The notes beneath the pieces are model-generated. The model saw nothing but the letters and a program-made list of their open reading frames with translations, was not told the origin of the DNA and did not search any database. Below, piece by piece: positions 52,032 to 61,023 of a stretch of 64,000 nucleotides of DNA (positions are counted from its first letter, which is position 1; each line of letters opens with the position of its first letter). Source of the stretch: Comamonas sp. KCTC 72670 (GTDB lineage: Bacteria; Myxococcota; Myxococcia; Myxococcales; Myxococcaceae); NCBI GenBank assembly GCA_014656495.1, contig BNCN01000009.1, positions 186,001 to 250,000 on the forward strand. The letters are read 5' to 3'. Both the position numbers and the translations under genes were made by a program.

Positions 52032-54092
52032 ATGGCCTCGACTGCTTCGAAGCCGGCGTCGCTGCTGGACGCGTCGCTGCTCAAACCCGCTCTGGTGGAC
52101 AGCCTGCGCAAGCTCCACCCGCGCGACGTGGCCCGCAACCCCGTCATGTTCGTGGTGTGGGCCGGGAGCCTGCTCACCACCGTGCTGGTGGTGAAGGACT
52201 GGGCCGCCCCCCGCGAGGACACCGCGCCCCTGGGCTTCACCGTGCAGGTGATGCTGTGGCTGTGGTTCACGGTGCTCTTCGCGAACTTCGCGGAGGCCGT
52301 GGCGGAAGGCCGCGGCAAGGCCCAGGCCGGGGCCCTGCGGAAGATGCGCAAGGACACCACCGCGCGCCGCTGGCGGGACGGATGCGAGGAGCGGATCCCC
52401 GCGCCCGACCTGCGCAAGGGCGACGAGGTCATCTGCGAGGCCGGTGACCTCATCCCTGGCGACGGAGAGGTGGTGGAGGGCATCGCCAGCGTGGACGAGT
52501 CCGCGATTACGGGCGAGTCCGCGCCCGTCATCCGGGAGTCCGGTGGTGACCGCTCGGCGGTGACGGGCGGGACGAAGGTGCTGTCCGACCGCATCCGCGT
52601 GCGCATCTCCGCCAACCCCGGGGAGTCCTTCCTGGACCGCATGATTGGCCTGGTGGAGGGCGCAGCCCGGCAGAAGACGCCCAACGAGGTGGCGCTCCAC
52701 ATCCTGCTGGTGGGCCTCACCCTCATCTTCCTGCTGGCGTGCGTGACGCTGGTGCCGTTGGCGCGCTACTCGGGGGTGCCGTTGTCGGGCACGGCCGTGG
52801 TGGCGCTCCTGGTGTGCCTCATCCCCACGACGATTGGTGGCCTGCTGAGCGCCATTGGCATCGCGGGCATGGACCGGCTGCTGCGCAAGAACGTGCTCGC
52901 CATGAGCGGCCGCGCGGTGGAGGCCGCCGGAGACGTGGACACGCTGCTCTTGGACAAGACGGGCACGATTACGCTGGGCAACCGCATGGCCACGGAGTTG
53001 CTGCCCATGCCGGGCGTGCGCATGGAGGAGCTGGCGGAGGCCGCGCAGCTCGCGAGCCTCGCGGACGAGACGCCCGAGGGCCGCTCCGTCGTCACGCTGG
53101 TGAAGGACACGTACAAGATGCGCCCGCGCGAGCTCCAGGCGCACCACACCACCTTCGTGCCCTTCACCGCGCAGACGCGCATGAGCGGGTGCGACCTGGT
53201 GGACCCGCACCCGCGCAGCATCCGCAAGGGCGCGGTGGACGCCATCGTCACGCATGTGCGCGCCCAGGGGGGCGCCGTGCCGGACGCGCTGGCGCAGGTG
53301 GCTGGCCGCATCGGTGACGCGGGCGGCACGCCGCTGGCGGTGGCGGACGGCGCCCGGTTGTTGGGTATCATCCACCTCAAGGACGTGGTGAAGGGCGGCA
53401 TCAAGGAGCGCTTCGACCGCTTCCGCGCCATGGGCATCCGCACGGTGATGATTACGGGCGACAACCCGCGGACCGCCGCGGCGATCGCCCGCGAGGCCGG
53501 CGTGGATGACTTCCTGGCCGAGGCCACGCCCGAGGCCAAGCTGGCGCTCATCCGCACCGAGCAGGGCCGCGGCAAGCTGGTGGCGATGACGGGGGACGGC
53601 ACCAACGACGCGCCCGCGCTGGCCCAGGCGGACGTGGGTGTGGCGATGAACACCGGCACCCAGGCGGCGAAGGAGGCCGGGAACATGGTGGACCTGGACT
53701 CCAACCCCACCAAGCTGCTGGAGGTGGTGGAGGTGGGCAAGCAGCTCTTGATGACGCGGGGCACGCTCACCACGTTCTCCATCGCCAACGATGTGGCGAA
53801 GTACTTCGCCATCCTCCCGGCGCTCTTCATGGGCGTCTTCCCGCAAATCGCGCCGCTCAACGTGATGGGGCTGGCCTCGCCGTTCAGCGCCATCCTGTCG
53901 GCGGTCATCTTCAACGCGCTCATCATCATCCTGCTCATCCCCCTGGCGTTGAAGGGCGTGCGCTACCGCCCGCTGGGCGCGGAGGCGCTGCTGCGGCGCA
54001 GCCTGCTCCTCTATGGCGTGGGCGGCGTCATCGTCCCCTTCGTGGGCATCAAGGTCATCGACGTGCTGCTCGGCGCCGTGGGTCTGGCGTGA
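52032..54092 (+). CDS. kdpB: Potassium-transporting P-type ATPase KdpB
   Basis: This 686-residue catalytic subunit hydrolyses ATP to drive K+ uptake. The phosphorylated aspartate lies in [12 protein letters not shown], the actuator motif is TGESAPV, and the hinge motif is [20 protein letters not shown]. Membrane helices bracket these domains as in other type IA P-type ATPases. The inhibitory phosphorylation site of E. coli KdpB, the serine of TGES, is conserved here. Confidence 0.97.
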   Translation: MASTASKPASLLDASLLKPALVDSLRKLHPRDVARNPVMFVVWAGSLLTTVLVVKDWAAPREDTAPLGFTVQVMLWLWFTVLFANFAEAVAEGRGKAQAGALRKMRKDTTARRWRDGCEERIPAPDLRKGDEVICEAGDLIPGDGEVVEGIASVDESAITGESAPVIRESGGDRSAVTGGTKVLSDRIRVRISANPGESFLDRMIGLVEGAARQKTPNEVALHILLVGLTLIFLLACVTLVPLARYSGVPLSGTAVVALLVCLIPTTIGGLLSAIGIAGMDRLLRKNVLAMSGRAVEAAGDVDTLLLDKTGTITLGNRMATELLPMPGVRMEELAEAAQLASLADETPEGRSVVTLVKDTYKMRPRELQAHHTTFVPFTAQTRMSGCDLVDPHPRSIRKGAVDAIVTHVRAQGGAVPDALAQVAGRIGDAGGTPLAVADGARLLGIIHLKDVVKGGIKERFDRFRAMGIRTVMITGDNPRTAAAIAREAGVDDFLAEATPEAKLALIRTEQGRGKLVAMTGDGTNDAPALAQADVGVAMNTGTQAAKEAGNMVDLDSNPTKLLEVVEVGKQLLMTRGTLTTFSIANDVAKYFAILPALFMGVFPQIAPLNVMGLASPFSAILSAVIFNALIIILLIPLALKGVRYRPLGAEALLRRSLLLYGVGGVIVPFVGIKVIDVLLGAVGLA

Positions 54093-54106
54093 AAGGACTT
54101 CTCCCC

Positions 54107-54745
54107 ATGTTCTCCACACTGCTCGTCGCCCTGCGCACCTGCGCGGTCACGCTGGTGCTCACGGGCCTGCTGTACCCGCTGGCGGTCACGGCCCTGGCCC
54201 AAGGGGTGTTCCCGCACGAGGCCCAGGGCTCACGGGTGAGGGACGCGCGAGGCCGCGAGGTGGGCAGCGCCCTCATCGGTCAACGGTTCACCCGCGCGGG
54301 CTACATCCACGCCCGTCCGTCGGCCGCGGGCGAGGGGTATGACGGCATGGCGTCCTCGGGCAGCAACCTGGGCGCCACGTCCCTGAAGCTGAAGGAGCGG
54401 GTGGCCGCGGAGGTGGAGCGCCTGCGCCGGGAGAACCCGGAGGCCTCCGTCCCCGTGCCGGCGGAGCTGGTGACGACCTCCGCGTCGGGGCTGGACCCGC
54501 ACCTGTCACCGGAGGCGGTGCGCTGGCAGGTGCCCCGCGTCGCGAGGGCGCGCGGCGTGGCGCCGGAGCGCGTGCTGCCGGTGGTGGAGGCGCTCGTGGA
54601 AGGGCGCACCTTGGGCGTCCTGGGTGAGCCGCGCGTCAACGTCCTGCTGTTGAACCTGGCGTTGGATCGGCGCTTCGGGCCGCCGGCGGAGGCGGGGCGG
54701 GGCGTGGGTGGTGGCGGTGCGCCGCCGGAGGGCGGTGCTCGCTGA
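54107..54745 (+). CDS. kdpC: Potassium-transporting ATPase subunit KdpC
   Basis: This 212-residue subunit has one N-terminal transmembrane helix (about 7-28) and a periplasmic domain containing the GSxLIGQxF motif (GSALIGQRF), ARPSAAGEGYDGMASSGSNL and SASGLDPHLSPEAV. The ATG at 54107 has AAAGGA nine bases upstream and is preferred over the overlapping GTG at 54089. The C-terminal tail (about the last 20 residues) is Gly/Pro-rich and longer than in E. coli. Confidence 0.93.
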   Translation: MFSTLLVALRTCAVTLVLTGLLYPLAVTALAQGVFPHEAQGSRVRDARGREVGSALIGQRFTRAGYIHARPSAAGEGYDGMASSGSNLGATSLKLKERVAAEVERLRRENPEASVPVPAELVTTSASGLDPHLSPEAVRWQVPRVARARGVAPERVLPVVEALVEGRTLGVLGEPRVNVLLLNLALDRRFGPPAEAGRGVGGGGAPPEGGAR

Positions 54746-54780
54746 GTGACGCGGGGGGCTCGCATTCGCCGCGTGAGATT

Positions 54781-54811
54781 CGCCGGGCGCGGGGTCATCC
54801 TCCGCCCGGCG
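54781..54811. terminator. Hairpin between kdpC and the KdpD module
   Basis: CGCCGGGCG and CGCCCGGCG form a perfect 9-pair stem around a 13-base loop in the 86-base gap after kdpC. No T-run follows. It could partly terminate the structural genes, so that the sensor genes are made at a lower level. Confidence 0.45.
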
Positions 54812-54831
54812 TCCCATCGGATGGGCAGGAA

Positions 54832-56001
54832 ATGACGACAACGCGGCGCGCGCGCGCGGAAGACTTCCTGGAGCTGGTGGAGCGTGGCCGTCGCGGCCGG
54901 CTCAAGCTCTACATCGGCTTCGCGGCCGGCGTGGGGAAGACGTATCGGATGCTGGAGGAGGCGCACGCGCTGAAGCGCCGGGGCGTGGACGTGGTGCTCG
55001 GCTTCGTGGAACCCCATGGCCGCGCGGAGACGCAGGCCCTGGTCGAGGGCCTGGAGGTGGTGCCTCGCAAGCAGTACACCTACCGCGACGTCACCGTGGA
55101 GGAGATGGACCTGGACGCGGTGCTCGCGCGCAAGCCCCAGGTGGCGGTGGTGGACGAGCTGGCCCACACCAACCTGCCCGTGTGCCGCCACCGCAAGCGC
55201 TACCAGGATGTGCAGACGCTGCTGGACGCGGGCATCAACGTCATTGGCGCCTTCAACGTCCAGCACCTGGAGAGCCTCAATGACGTGGTGGAGCGCGCCA
55301 CGGGCGTCACCGTGCGCGAGACGCTGCCGGACAGCTTCCTCAAGGCCGCCGACCAGGTGGTGAACCTGGACCTGGCGGTGGAGGACCTGTACGAGCGGCT
55401 GCGGACGGGGAAGATCTACGCGAAGGACCAGGTGCCGCGGGCGCTGGAGCGCTTCTTCAAGGAGGAGAACCTCGCCACGTTGCGCGAGCTGGCCTTGCGT
55501 GAGGTGGCGGAGAGCCTGGAGCGCGCCACCGCGCGCCCGCCGCTGGGCGAAGGCGAGGAGGGCTCGCAGCGATGCGCCGCCTGGGGCCGGGTGCTGGTGG
55601 CGCTGTCGAGCTATCCCCCGCACGCGGCGACGCTCTTGCGCCGGGGCTCGCGGATGGCGGGCCGGCTCAACACGGATTGGTTCGTGGTGTACGTGGAGAC
55701 GCCGCGCGAGGCGCCGCACCTCATCGACGCGGAGGCGCAGCGGCACCTGCTGGCGAACATCGAGAAGGCGAAGGAGCTGGGCGCGGAGGTGGTGCGCCTG
55801 CGGGCCGGAGACCCGGTGGAGGGCATCCTGGACTTCGCCCGGTCGCACGGGGTGGGGCACATCATCGTCGGGCGTTCGCACCAGCCGTGGTGGAAGCAGC
55901 GGCTGGGCCGCGCGGTGGACCTGCGCCTGGTGCGCGAGGGCCGGGGCTTCGACGTCCACGTCGTCGCCTTCGAGCCGCCGCAGGAGGGGCGCCGCCCATG
56001 A
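54832..56001 (+). CDS. Free-standing KdpD sensor module (KdpD + USP domains)
   Basis: This 389-residue protein matches only the N-terminal cytoplasmic part of KdpD. The KdpD domain has a Walker A-like GFAAGVGKT (29-37), GFVEPHGRAETQALVEGLEV and VDELAHTNLPVCRHRKRYQD. A USP-like domain (about 250-385) contains VLVALSSYPP and GVGHIIVGRSHQPWWKQ. The DUF4118 membrane helices, the GAF domain and the kinase domains of full-length KdpD are absent. Kinase function is instead encoded by the next gene, whose ATG overlaps this stop (ATGA). It probably signals c-di-AMP, ATP or potassium status to that kinase; this is inference from KdpD biology. Confidence 0.88.
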   Translation: MTTTRRARAEDFLELVERGRRGRLKLYIGFAAGVGKTYRMLEEAHALKRRGVDVVLGFVEPHGRAETQALVEGLEVVPRKQYTYRDVTVEEMDLDAVLARKPQVAVVDELAHTNLPVCRHRKRYQDVQTLLDAGINVIGAFNVQHLESLNDVVERATGVTVRETLPDSFLKAADQVVNLDLAVEDLYERLRTGKIYAKDQVPRALERFFKEENLATLRELALREVAESLERATARPPLGEGEEGSQRCAAWGRVLVALSSYPPHAATLLRRGSRMAGRLNTDWFVVYVETPREAPHLIDAEAQRHLLANIEKAKELGAEVVRLRAGDPVEGILDFARSHGVGHIIVGRSHQPWWKQRLGRAVDLRLVREGRGFDVHVVAFEPPQEGRRP

Positions 56002-57836
56002 CGCTGCGCGGACGGGTGTTGCTGGCCCAGGCGCCCCTGGCCCTGGCGCTGGTGTTGGTGGGCGTGGTGGCCGTCGCCACGTTGTCCCGGCTGGGGCAAT
56101 CCGGGTCCCGGGTGTTGCAGGAGAACTACCGCAGCGTGCTGGCCGCGCAGGAGATGATCGCGGAGCTGGAGCGCATGGACGGCGCGGCGCTCTTCATCCT
56201 CGCGGGTGAGCGGGAGCGCGGGCTGGCGCAGCAGTCCCTGCAGCGTGGACGCGTGGAGGCGCAGCTGCGGCTGCAGGAGGGCAACGTCACCGAGCCCGCC
56301 GAGGACTCCGCGACGGCGCGCCTGCGCCGGAGCTGGCGGAGTTATGTGGCGGCCTACGACGCGTTCCTGGCGCAGCCCTCACCGGAGGCCTCGCGGGAGG
56401 CGTACTTCCGCGTGCTCGAGCCCGCGTACGCGGACGTCACGGACGCGGCCCGGGCCATCCTGGACCTGAACCAGGACGCGATGGTGGGCAAGAGCGAGGC
56501 GCTGCGCATCCAGAGCGCGCGGGTGAACACGGTGATGGTGACGGCGGTGCTGGTGGCCTTCGTGGTGGGGCTGCTGGCGTCGCAGTCGCTGACGCAGCGG
56601 GCGCTGCGGCCGGTGTCGGTGGTGTCGCAGGCCGTGCGCCGCCTGGGGGAGGGCGACTACGCGGCGCGCGCGGTGGTGGAGGGGACGGACGAAATCGCGC
56701 AGGTGGGGAGGGACTTCAACGCCATGGCGGAGGCGCTCCAGCAGTACCGGCGCAGCAGCCTGGGCGAGCTGCTCCAGGCGCAAGCGGCATCCCAGGCGGC
56801 CATCGACAGCCTCCCGGACCCGGTGGTGGTGTTCGGCGCGGACGGGGCGTTGCTCAACGTCAACCGCTCGGCGGAGGACGTGCTGCGGCTGTCTCTGGAG
56901 TCGGGCGGGGACATCCTGGGGCGCGTGGTGCCCGAGGCGCGCGCGGTCCTGGAGCGGGTGCGCGAGCACGTGCTGACGGGGAAGGGCGCGTATCAGCCGC
57001 GCGGCTACGAGGAGGCGGTGCGGGCGCCGCTGCCGGAGGGAGACCGGTGGCTGCTGGCGCGCGGCAGCCCGGTGTACGGGGAGTCGGGGGAGGTGGTGGG
57101 GGCCACGGTGATTCTCCAGGACGTGACGCGGCTGCGGCGCTTCGACGAGCTGAAGAACGACCTGGTGGCCACGGTGGCGCACGAGTTCCGCACGCCGCTC
57201 ACGTCGCTGCGCATGGCGCTGCACCTGGTGACGGAGGGGGTGGTGGGGCCGGTGACGGAGAAGCAGGCGGACCTGCTGTTCGCGGCGCGCGAGGACTGCG
57301 AGCGGCTGCAGGGCATCGTGGATGACCTGCTGGACTTGTCGCGCATCCAGGCGGGGCAGCTTCAATTGGAGATTCGCCGGGTGCCGGCGGAGGCGTTGGT
57401 GGACGCGGCGCTGGATGTTCAGCGGTCGGCGGCGGAGGAGCGGGGCGTCCGGTTGACGAAGCAGGTGGCGTTGGATGTGGACCCGGTGGACGTGGACCCG
57501 GAGCGCCTGGGGTTGGTGTTGGGGAACCTGGTGGGCAACGGGGTGAAGTACTCGCCCCCGGGAGGCGAAGTGACGGTCCGCGTGTCGCGGGAGGCGCAGG
57601 GCGTGCGCTTCGAGGTGCGGGACACGGGGGCGGGCATCGCGCCGGAGCAGCAGGCGCGCATCTTCGAGAAGTTCTACCGGGCGCCGGGGGCGCCGTCGGG
57701 TGGCGCGGGCCTGGGGCTGTCGATCGCGAAGGACATCGTCCAAGCACACGGCGGCGACATCGGCGTGGTGAGCGCGCCCGGTCAGGGCAGCACGTTCTGG
57801 TTCACCGTGCCCCGGCGGGACGAGCCGTCCCCGTGA
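55998..57836 (+). CDS. Histidine kinase paired with the KdpD module
   Basis: This 612-residue kinase has an N-terminal helix (about 9-30), a periplasmic four-helix-type sensor (about 35-170), a second helix (about 175-195), HAMP, PAS, a HisKA domain (VAHEFRTPLTSLRM) and an HATPase domain ending near GAGLGLSIAKDIVQAHGG. The periplasmic part resembles chemoreceptor-like 4-helix sensors rather than the KdpD membrane domain. It is translationally coupled to the KdpD module. No KdpE lies downstream. It is followed by a toxin-antitoxin module, then a hemerythrin and an NtrC-type regulator. Confidence 0.9.
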   Translation: MTLRGRVLLAQAPLALALVLVGVVAVATLSRLGQSGSRVLQENYRSVLAAQEMIAELERMDGAALFILAGERERGLAQQSLQRGRVEAQLRLQEGNVTEPAEDSATARLRRSWRSYVAAYDAFLAQPSPEASREAYFRVLEPAYADVTDAARAILDLNQDAMVGKSEALRIQSARVNTVMVTAVLVAFVVGLLASQSLTQRALRPVSVVSQAVRRLGEGDYAARAVVEGTDEIAQVGRDFNAMAEALQQYRRSSLGELLQAQAASQAAIDSLPDPVVVFGADGALLNVNRSAEDVLRLSLESGGDILGRVVPEARAVLERVREHVLTGKGAYQPRGYEEAVRAPLPEGDRWLLARGSPVYGESGEVVGATVILQDVTRLRRFDELKNDLVATVAHEFRTPLTSLRMALHLVTEGVVGPVTEKQADLLFAAREDCERLQGIVDDLLDLSRIQAGQLQLEIRRVPAEALVDAALDVQRSAAEERGVRLTKQVALDVDPVDVDPERLGLVLGNLVGNGVKYSPPGGEVTVRVSREAQGVRFEVRDTGAGIAPEQQARIFEKFYRAPGAPSGGAGLGLSIAKDIVQAHGGDIGVVSAPGQGSTFWFTVPRRDEPSP

Positions 57837-57942
57837 CGGCGTAAAGGTCTCCACTGAGAGACGCGGTTGCGTCGGACCGCCTTGCTATAGCCGCGGCGAG
57901 TCGGGCGAGACTTCAACGACCTCGGTGGTTGGAGGACCGCCC

Positions 57943-57971
57943 TTGCGCGGTCAGGGTGGGGACTGTTAGTG
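57943..57971 (+). promoter_or_regulatory. Weak promoter candidate for the toxin-antitoxin pair
   Basis: TTGCGC (57943-57948) and TTAGTG (57966-57971) are 17 bases apart and end two bases before a perfect palindrome. The -10 match is poor. The placement, with the palindrome just past the -10, fits a repressible promoter. Confidence 0.35.
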
Positions 57972-57972
57972 G

Positions 57973-57991
57973 ACTTGCGGTGACCGCAAGT
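57973..57991. promoter_or_regulatory. Perfect palindrome, likely antitoxin operator
   Basis: ACTTGCGGT-G-ACCGCAAGT is a perfect 9+1+9 palindrome located 49 bases before the toxin start. Antitoxins of the MqsA/Xre type bind palindromes ahead of their own operon, so this is the probable autoregulation site. Confidence 0.6.
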
Positions 57992-58040
57992 TGTGGGTCG
58001 CCGGGGTCGAGGGGGCAGGGCGTTGAGCAAGGAACCCTTC

Positions 58041-58322
58041 ATGCGTTTCGATGCGCTCAAGTTCGCGCGTCGTCTCCTGGTCGAGGGCGCGGTGGTTCTC
58101 AAGCAACACGCGAAGGACCGGATGAAGGAGCGGCGCCTCGCGACAACGGACATCGAGAACATCATCGAAGGCGGATTCATCAACAACGAGGGCGAGCAAA
58201 AGGGTGGGCGGTGGACCTACGTCATCGAAACCCCACGCATGGGACTCGCAGTTGCTTTTCGCTGTGACGAAGCGGGGTATGCGCACGAACTGGTCATCGT
58301 GTCGGTGTGGAGGAAGTCATGA
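58041..58322 (+). CDS. DUF4258 toxin of a toxin-antitoxin pair
   Basis: This 93-residue protein has the DUF4258 pattern HAKDRMKERRLATTDIENII followed by a glycine and the strand segments GRWTYVIETP and VIVSVWRK. This small RelE/MqsR-like fold is used by mRNA-cleaving toxins. AAGGA lies seven bases before the ATG at 58041. Its stop overlaps the start of the antitoxin gene (ATGA). Codon use is less GC-biased than that of its neighbours, as expected for a mobile module. Toxic activity is inferred. Confidence 0.75.
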   Translation: MRFDALKFARRLLVEGAVVLKQHAKDRMKERRLATTDIENIIEGGFINNEGEQKGGRWTYVIETPRMGLAVAFRCDEAGYAHELVIVSVWRKS

Positions 58323-58828
58323 AGTGTGAGAGCTGCGGCGGGGAGGTCTCGGAGGCACGGCTCGACAGCTACCACTTCGATGAGAGTGGATTGGAGGATG
58401 TCATCCTCGTGGGAGTGACCGAGCGCCGGTGCAAGGCGTGTCACGAGCGCGAGGTCGTTCTTCCGAAGTTGAAGGAGTTGCACCGGACCATCGCGAAGGC
58501 CCTGGCCGCGAAGAACAGCCTGCTGACGCCACCCGAGGTGCGGTTCCTGCGCAAGCACCTGGGGTTCTCACAAGCAGACTTCGCCAAGCGCATCAACGTG
58601 CGGCCCGAAGCGGTATCCCGCTGGGAGACGGGCACCGAGGAGCTCAGTTGGCATTTCGAGCTGCTTCTTCGGTTGATGGTGATGCTGGAGCTGCACGAGC
58701 GGAACTACACCGTGAAGTCGTTCGATGAGGTCTCCGCGAAGCGGACCGCCGCTCCTGTTCGAATCTTCGCGGAGAAATCCACGTGGCGCCCTGACAGCAG
58801 CGGCATGCTGACAGTCGCGGCCCATTGA
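58319..58828 (+). CDS. MqsA/YgiT-type antitoxin
   Basis: This 169-residue protein has an N-terminal zinc-binding part (Cys3, Cys6, Cys38, Cys41; two CxxC) and a helix-turn-helix domain (LTPPEVRFLRKHLGFSQADF, then RINVRPEAVSRWETG). This is the domain order of MqsA-like antitoxins, which neutralise the toxin through the zinc domain and repress the operon through the HTH. The C-terminal about 45 residues extend beyond the E. coli form. It is coupled to the toxin gene by an ATGA overlap and transcribed after it, as in mqsRA. Confidence 0.82.
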   Translation: MKCESCGGEVSEARLDSYHFDESGLEDVILVGVTERRCKACHEREVVLPKLKELHRTIAKALAAKNSLLTPPEVRFLRKHLGFSQADFAKRINVRPEAVSRWETGTEELSWHFELLLRLMVMLELHERNYTVKSFDEVSAKRTAAPVRIFAEKSTWRPDSSGMLTVAAH

Positions 58829-58841
58829 AGCGTGCGGCTTC

Positions 58842-58873
58842 GGCGAGCGTGTCCCGGCTTGGGACCGCTCGCC
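58842..58873. terminator. Strong hairpin between convergent antitoxin and hemerythrin genes
   Basis: GGCGAGCG and CGCTCGCC, extended by GTCCC/GGGAC with one bulge, enclose a GGCTT loop. It lies 13 bases past the antitoxin stop and 33 before the hemerythrin stop. It probably terminates both transcripts. Confidence 0.6.
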
Positions 58874-58906
58874 GCGCCTTCCGTGTTCAAGGGGCGCCGG
58901 TGGGCC

Positions 58907-59374
58907 TCAGACGCTCGCCTGCCCCTCCAGCTTTCGCATCTCCTCGCGGCGGACCTCGGACGCGGTGCTCACGATGTCCTTGCACGACATGCCCAGGTCC
59001 TCCTCGGTGACCTTCTGGCCGAGCTTGGGCAGCACGTCCCGCTCCTCCATCGTCACGTGGTCCTTCACCACCTTCTCCAGCTCGCGCACCAGGGACGTCA
59101 GCTGACCCACGTCGTTCCGGGCGCGAATCATCTGGGCGATGAGCTGCGTCATCTCCCCATGCTCCTCGATGGAGTCTTGAATCAGCGCGTCGCCCACCAC
59201 CCGGCGCGCCGCGGGGTACACCCAGCGCTCCTCGATGGTGGAGTGCAACGTGAGCGCCTCCGCGAGTTGGATGCAGAGCTCCTTCTTGCTCGCGTCGTCC
59301 TTCGCCGCGCGACACGCGTCGAACAGCGCCTCGACCTCGCGGTGCTGCTGCATCAACAGGTCAATCACGTCCAC
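58907..59374 (-). CDS. Hemerythrin-like di-iron protein
   Basis: This 155-residue four-helix protein carries iron ligands at His11, His44 with Glu48 (HSTIEE), His72, and His106 with Glu110/Asp113 (HVTMEERD). Bacterial hemerythrins bind oxygen or NO, or act in iron and redox sensing. AAGGAG lies seven bases before the chosen GTG at 59374; the longer frame would run back into antisense of the regulator gene. A sigma-54-type element is present upstream. It is convergent with the toxin-antitoxin pair. Confidence 0.85.
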   Translation of the reverse strand: MDVIDLLMQQHREVEALFDACRAAKDDASKKELCIQLAEALTLHSTIEERWVYPAARRVVGDALIQDSIEEHGEMTQLIAQMIRARNDVGQLTSLVRELEKVVKDHVTMEERDVLPKLGQKVTEEDLGMSCKDIVSTASEVRREEMRKLEGQASV

Positions 59375-59435
59375 GTTTGCGCTCCTTGGAATCGGTTCCC
59401 GTGTTCCGCAACGGTCCGCACGTCTCCATGGCCTC

Positions 59436-59450
59436 GCAATCACCACTCCA
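59436..59450 (-). promoter_or_regulatory. Candidate sigma-54 promoter for the hemerythrin gene
   Basis: The minus strand reads TGGAGTGGTGATTGC: GG and GC are exactly ten bases apart and the TTGC of the -12 element is present, though CACG is replaced by AGTG. It lies 62 bases ahead of the hemerythrin start and about 43 bases beyond the stop of a sigma-54 activator gene. Confidence 0.4.
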
Positions 59451-59492
59451 GGCACCCAGGGCCCCGCCCGGCTCCCAGTCCCCGCCGTGGGG

Positions 59493-60857
59493 TCAGCCTT
59501 CCCCCGACTCGTACTTCTTCCGCTTCCGCCACAGCGTGGACGCATCAATCCCCAGCACCCGCGCCGCCTCATCCAAGGTAGGGGCCGAGGCCATGACGCG
59601 CAGCACGTGCTCGCGCTCGATGTCCTCCAAGCGGTGCGGCCCACCCAGCGCCATCCCCGGGCCGCCCCCCGCCGCCGCGATGCGGTCCGGGAAGGCCTGT
59701 GGCTCCAGCACCGCGGCGGGCCAGACGATGAGCGCTCGCTCCATCGCGTTGCGCAGCTCGCGCACGTTCCCCGGCCAGCCATAGGCGAGCAGCATCTGCT
59801 CCGTCGCGGGAGACAGCTCCGGCGGTGGCCGCTGCGCCGCGCGCGAGAAGAACGCGACGAAGCGCCGGGCCAGCGCCAGCAGGTCCTCGGGCCGCTCACG
59901 CAAGGACGGCAGCTTCACCTCGATGACGTTGAGCCGGTACAGCAGGTCCTCGCGGAAGCGCCCCTCCGCCACGTCCTTCTCCAGGTCACGATTCGTCGCC
60001 GCCACCACCCGCACGTCCGCCTTGCGCGTGCGCCCCTCGCCCAGGCGCTCGAACTGCTTCTCCTGGAGGAACCGCAACAGCTGCGCCTGGAGCCCCGGGC
60101 TCATCTCCGCGATTTCGTCCAGGAACAGCGTGCCGCCCTCCGCCACCTCCACCCGGCCGGGCTGGTCCTTCACCGCGCCGGTGAACGCGCCGCGCACGTG
60201 GCCGAACAGCTCGCTCGACAACAACTGCTCGGACAGCGTGGGACAGTTGACCGTGACGAAGGGCCTGCGCCGCCGCGCGCTCAGGGAATGCAGCGCCCGG
60301 GCGAGCACGCCCTTGCCCGTGCCGCTTTCACCCCGCAGCAACACCGCCGCGTCGGACGCCGCCGCGCGCGTCAACAACCCAATGGCCGCGTGCATCGCGG
60401 GGGAGGCCGTCTCCAGCGTGGCCTCCGGCACCGCCTGCGAGAGCTGTCCCTCCAGGTCCTCCAACTGTGACGCCAGCTCCCGGTGCCGCCGGGCCCTGTC
60501 CACCACGTGGCGAATCTGCGCGGGCGTGAAGGGCTTGGGCAGGTAGTCACGCGCGCCGCGTCGCATGGCCTCCACGGCGGTGTCGAAGGTGGCGTAGGCC
60601 GTGATGAGCACGACGTCCAGGCTCGGGGACTCGGCCAGCAGCTTCGGCAGCAGGTCCATGCCGCTGTCCGTGCCCAGCCGCAGGTCGATGAAGGCCAGGT
60701 CGGCGGGCCCCTGCGCCAGCGCGGCGAGCGCGGCGTCGGGGGTGGCGGCCTCGCGCGCCTCGCAGCCGAAGCCCTCCAGGCACACCCTCAAGGTGTGGCG
60801 GATGTTCCGCTCGTCGTCCACCACCAGCACCCGCATGGGGCGCTCCCGGATGTCCAT
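59493..60857 (-). CDS. NtrC-family sigma-54-dependent response regulator
   Basis: This 454-residue regulator has a receiver domain with Asp14/15, phospho-acceptor Asp58 and Lys108. The AAA+ domain has Walker A GESGTGKG (176-183) and the sigma-54-contact motif GAFTGA (223-228). A Fis-type helix-turn-helix lies at the C-terminus (LDEAARVLGIDASTLWRKRK). Once phosphorylated, such proteins activate sigma-54 promoters from enhancer sites. No kinase gene is adjacent; the nearest orphan kinase is the one paired with the KdpD module. A sigma-54-type element lies between this gene and the hemerythrin gene. Confidence 0.93.
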   Translation of the reverse strand: MDIRERPMRVLVVDDERNIRHTLRVCLEGFGCEAREAATPDAALAALAQGPADLAFIDLRLGTDSGMDLLPKLLAESPSLDVVLITAYATFDTAVEAMRRGARDYLPKPFTPAQIRHVVDRARRHRELASQLEDLEGQLSQAVPEATLETASPAMHAAIGLLTRAAASDAAVLLRGESGTGKGVLARALHSLSARRRRPFVTVNCPTLSEQLLSSELFGHVRGAFTGAVKDQPGRVEVAEGGTLFLDEIAEMSPGLQAQLLRFLQEKQFERLGEGRTRKADVRVVAATNRDLEKDVAEGRFREDLLYRLNVIEVKLPSLRERPEDLLALARRFVAFFSRAAQRPPPELSPATEQMLLAYGWPGNVRELRNAMERALIVWPAAVLEPQAFPDRIAAAGGGPGMALGGPHRLEDIEREHVLRVMASAPTLDEAARVLGIDASTLWRKRKKYESGEG

Positions 60858-61023
60858 GGCTTCATCCTAGGGGCAACCGGGGGGCACCGCCTCAGGGCCG
60901 GACCCCCGCCTGGCGTGCGGGCGCACACGCAACGTCGGAGATGACCCAGCCCCCGCAGGCCGCCCGGTTGGCGGTTGCCGCACACCCGCTGCACACCGTG
61001 CTGGCCTTGCCCGCCGGATTGGG

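Noticed and set aside
59493-60857. KdpE for the Kdp system
   Set aside because: KdpE is an OmpR-type regulator of about 225 residues. This protein has a sigma-54 AAA+ domain with GAFTGA and is NtrC-class.
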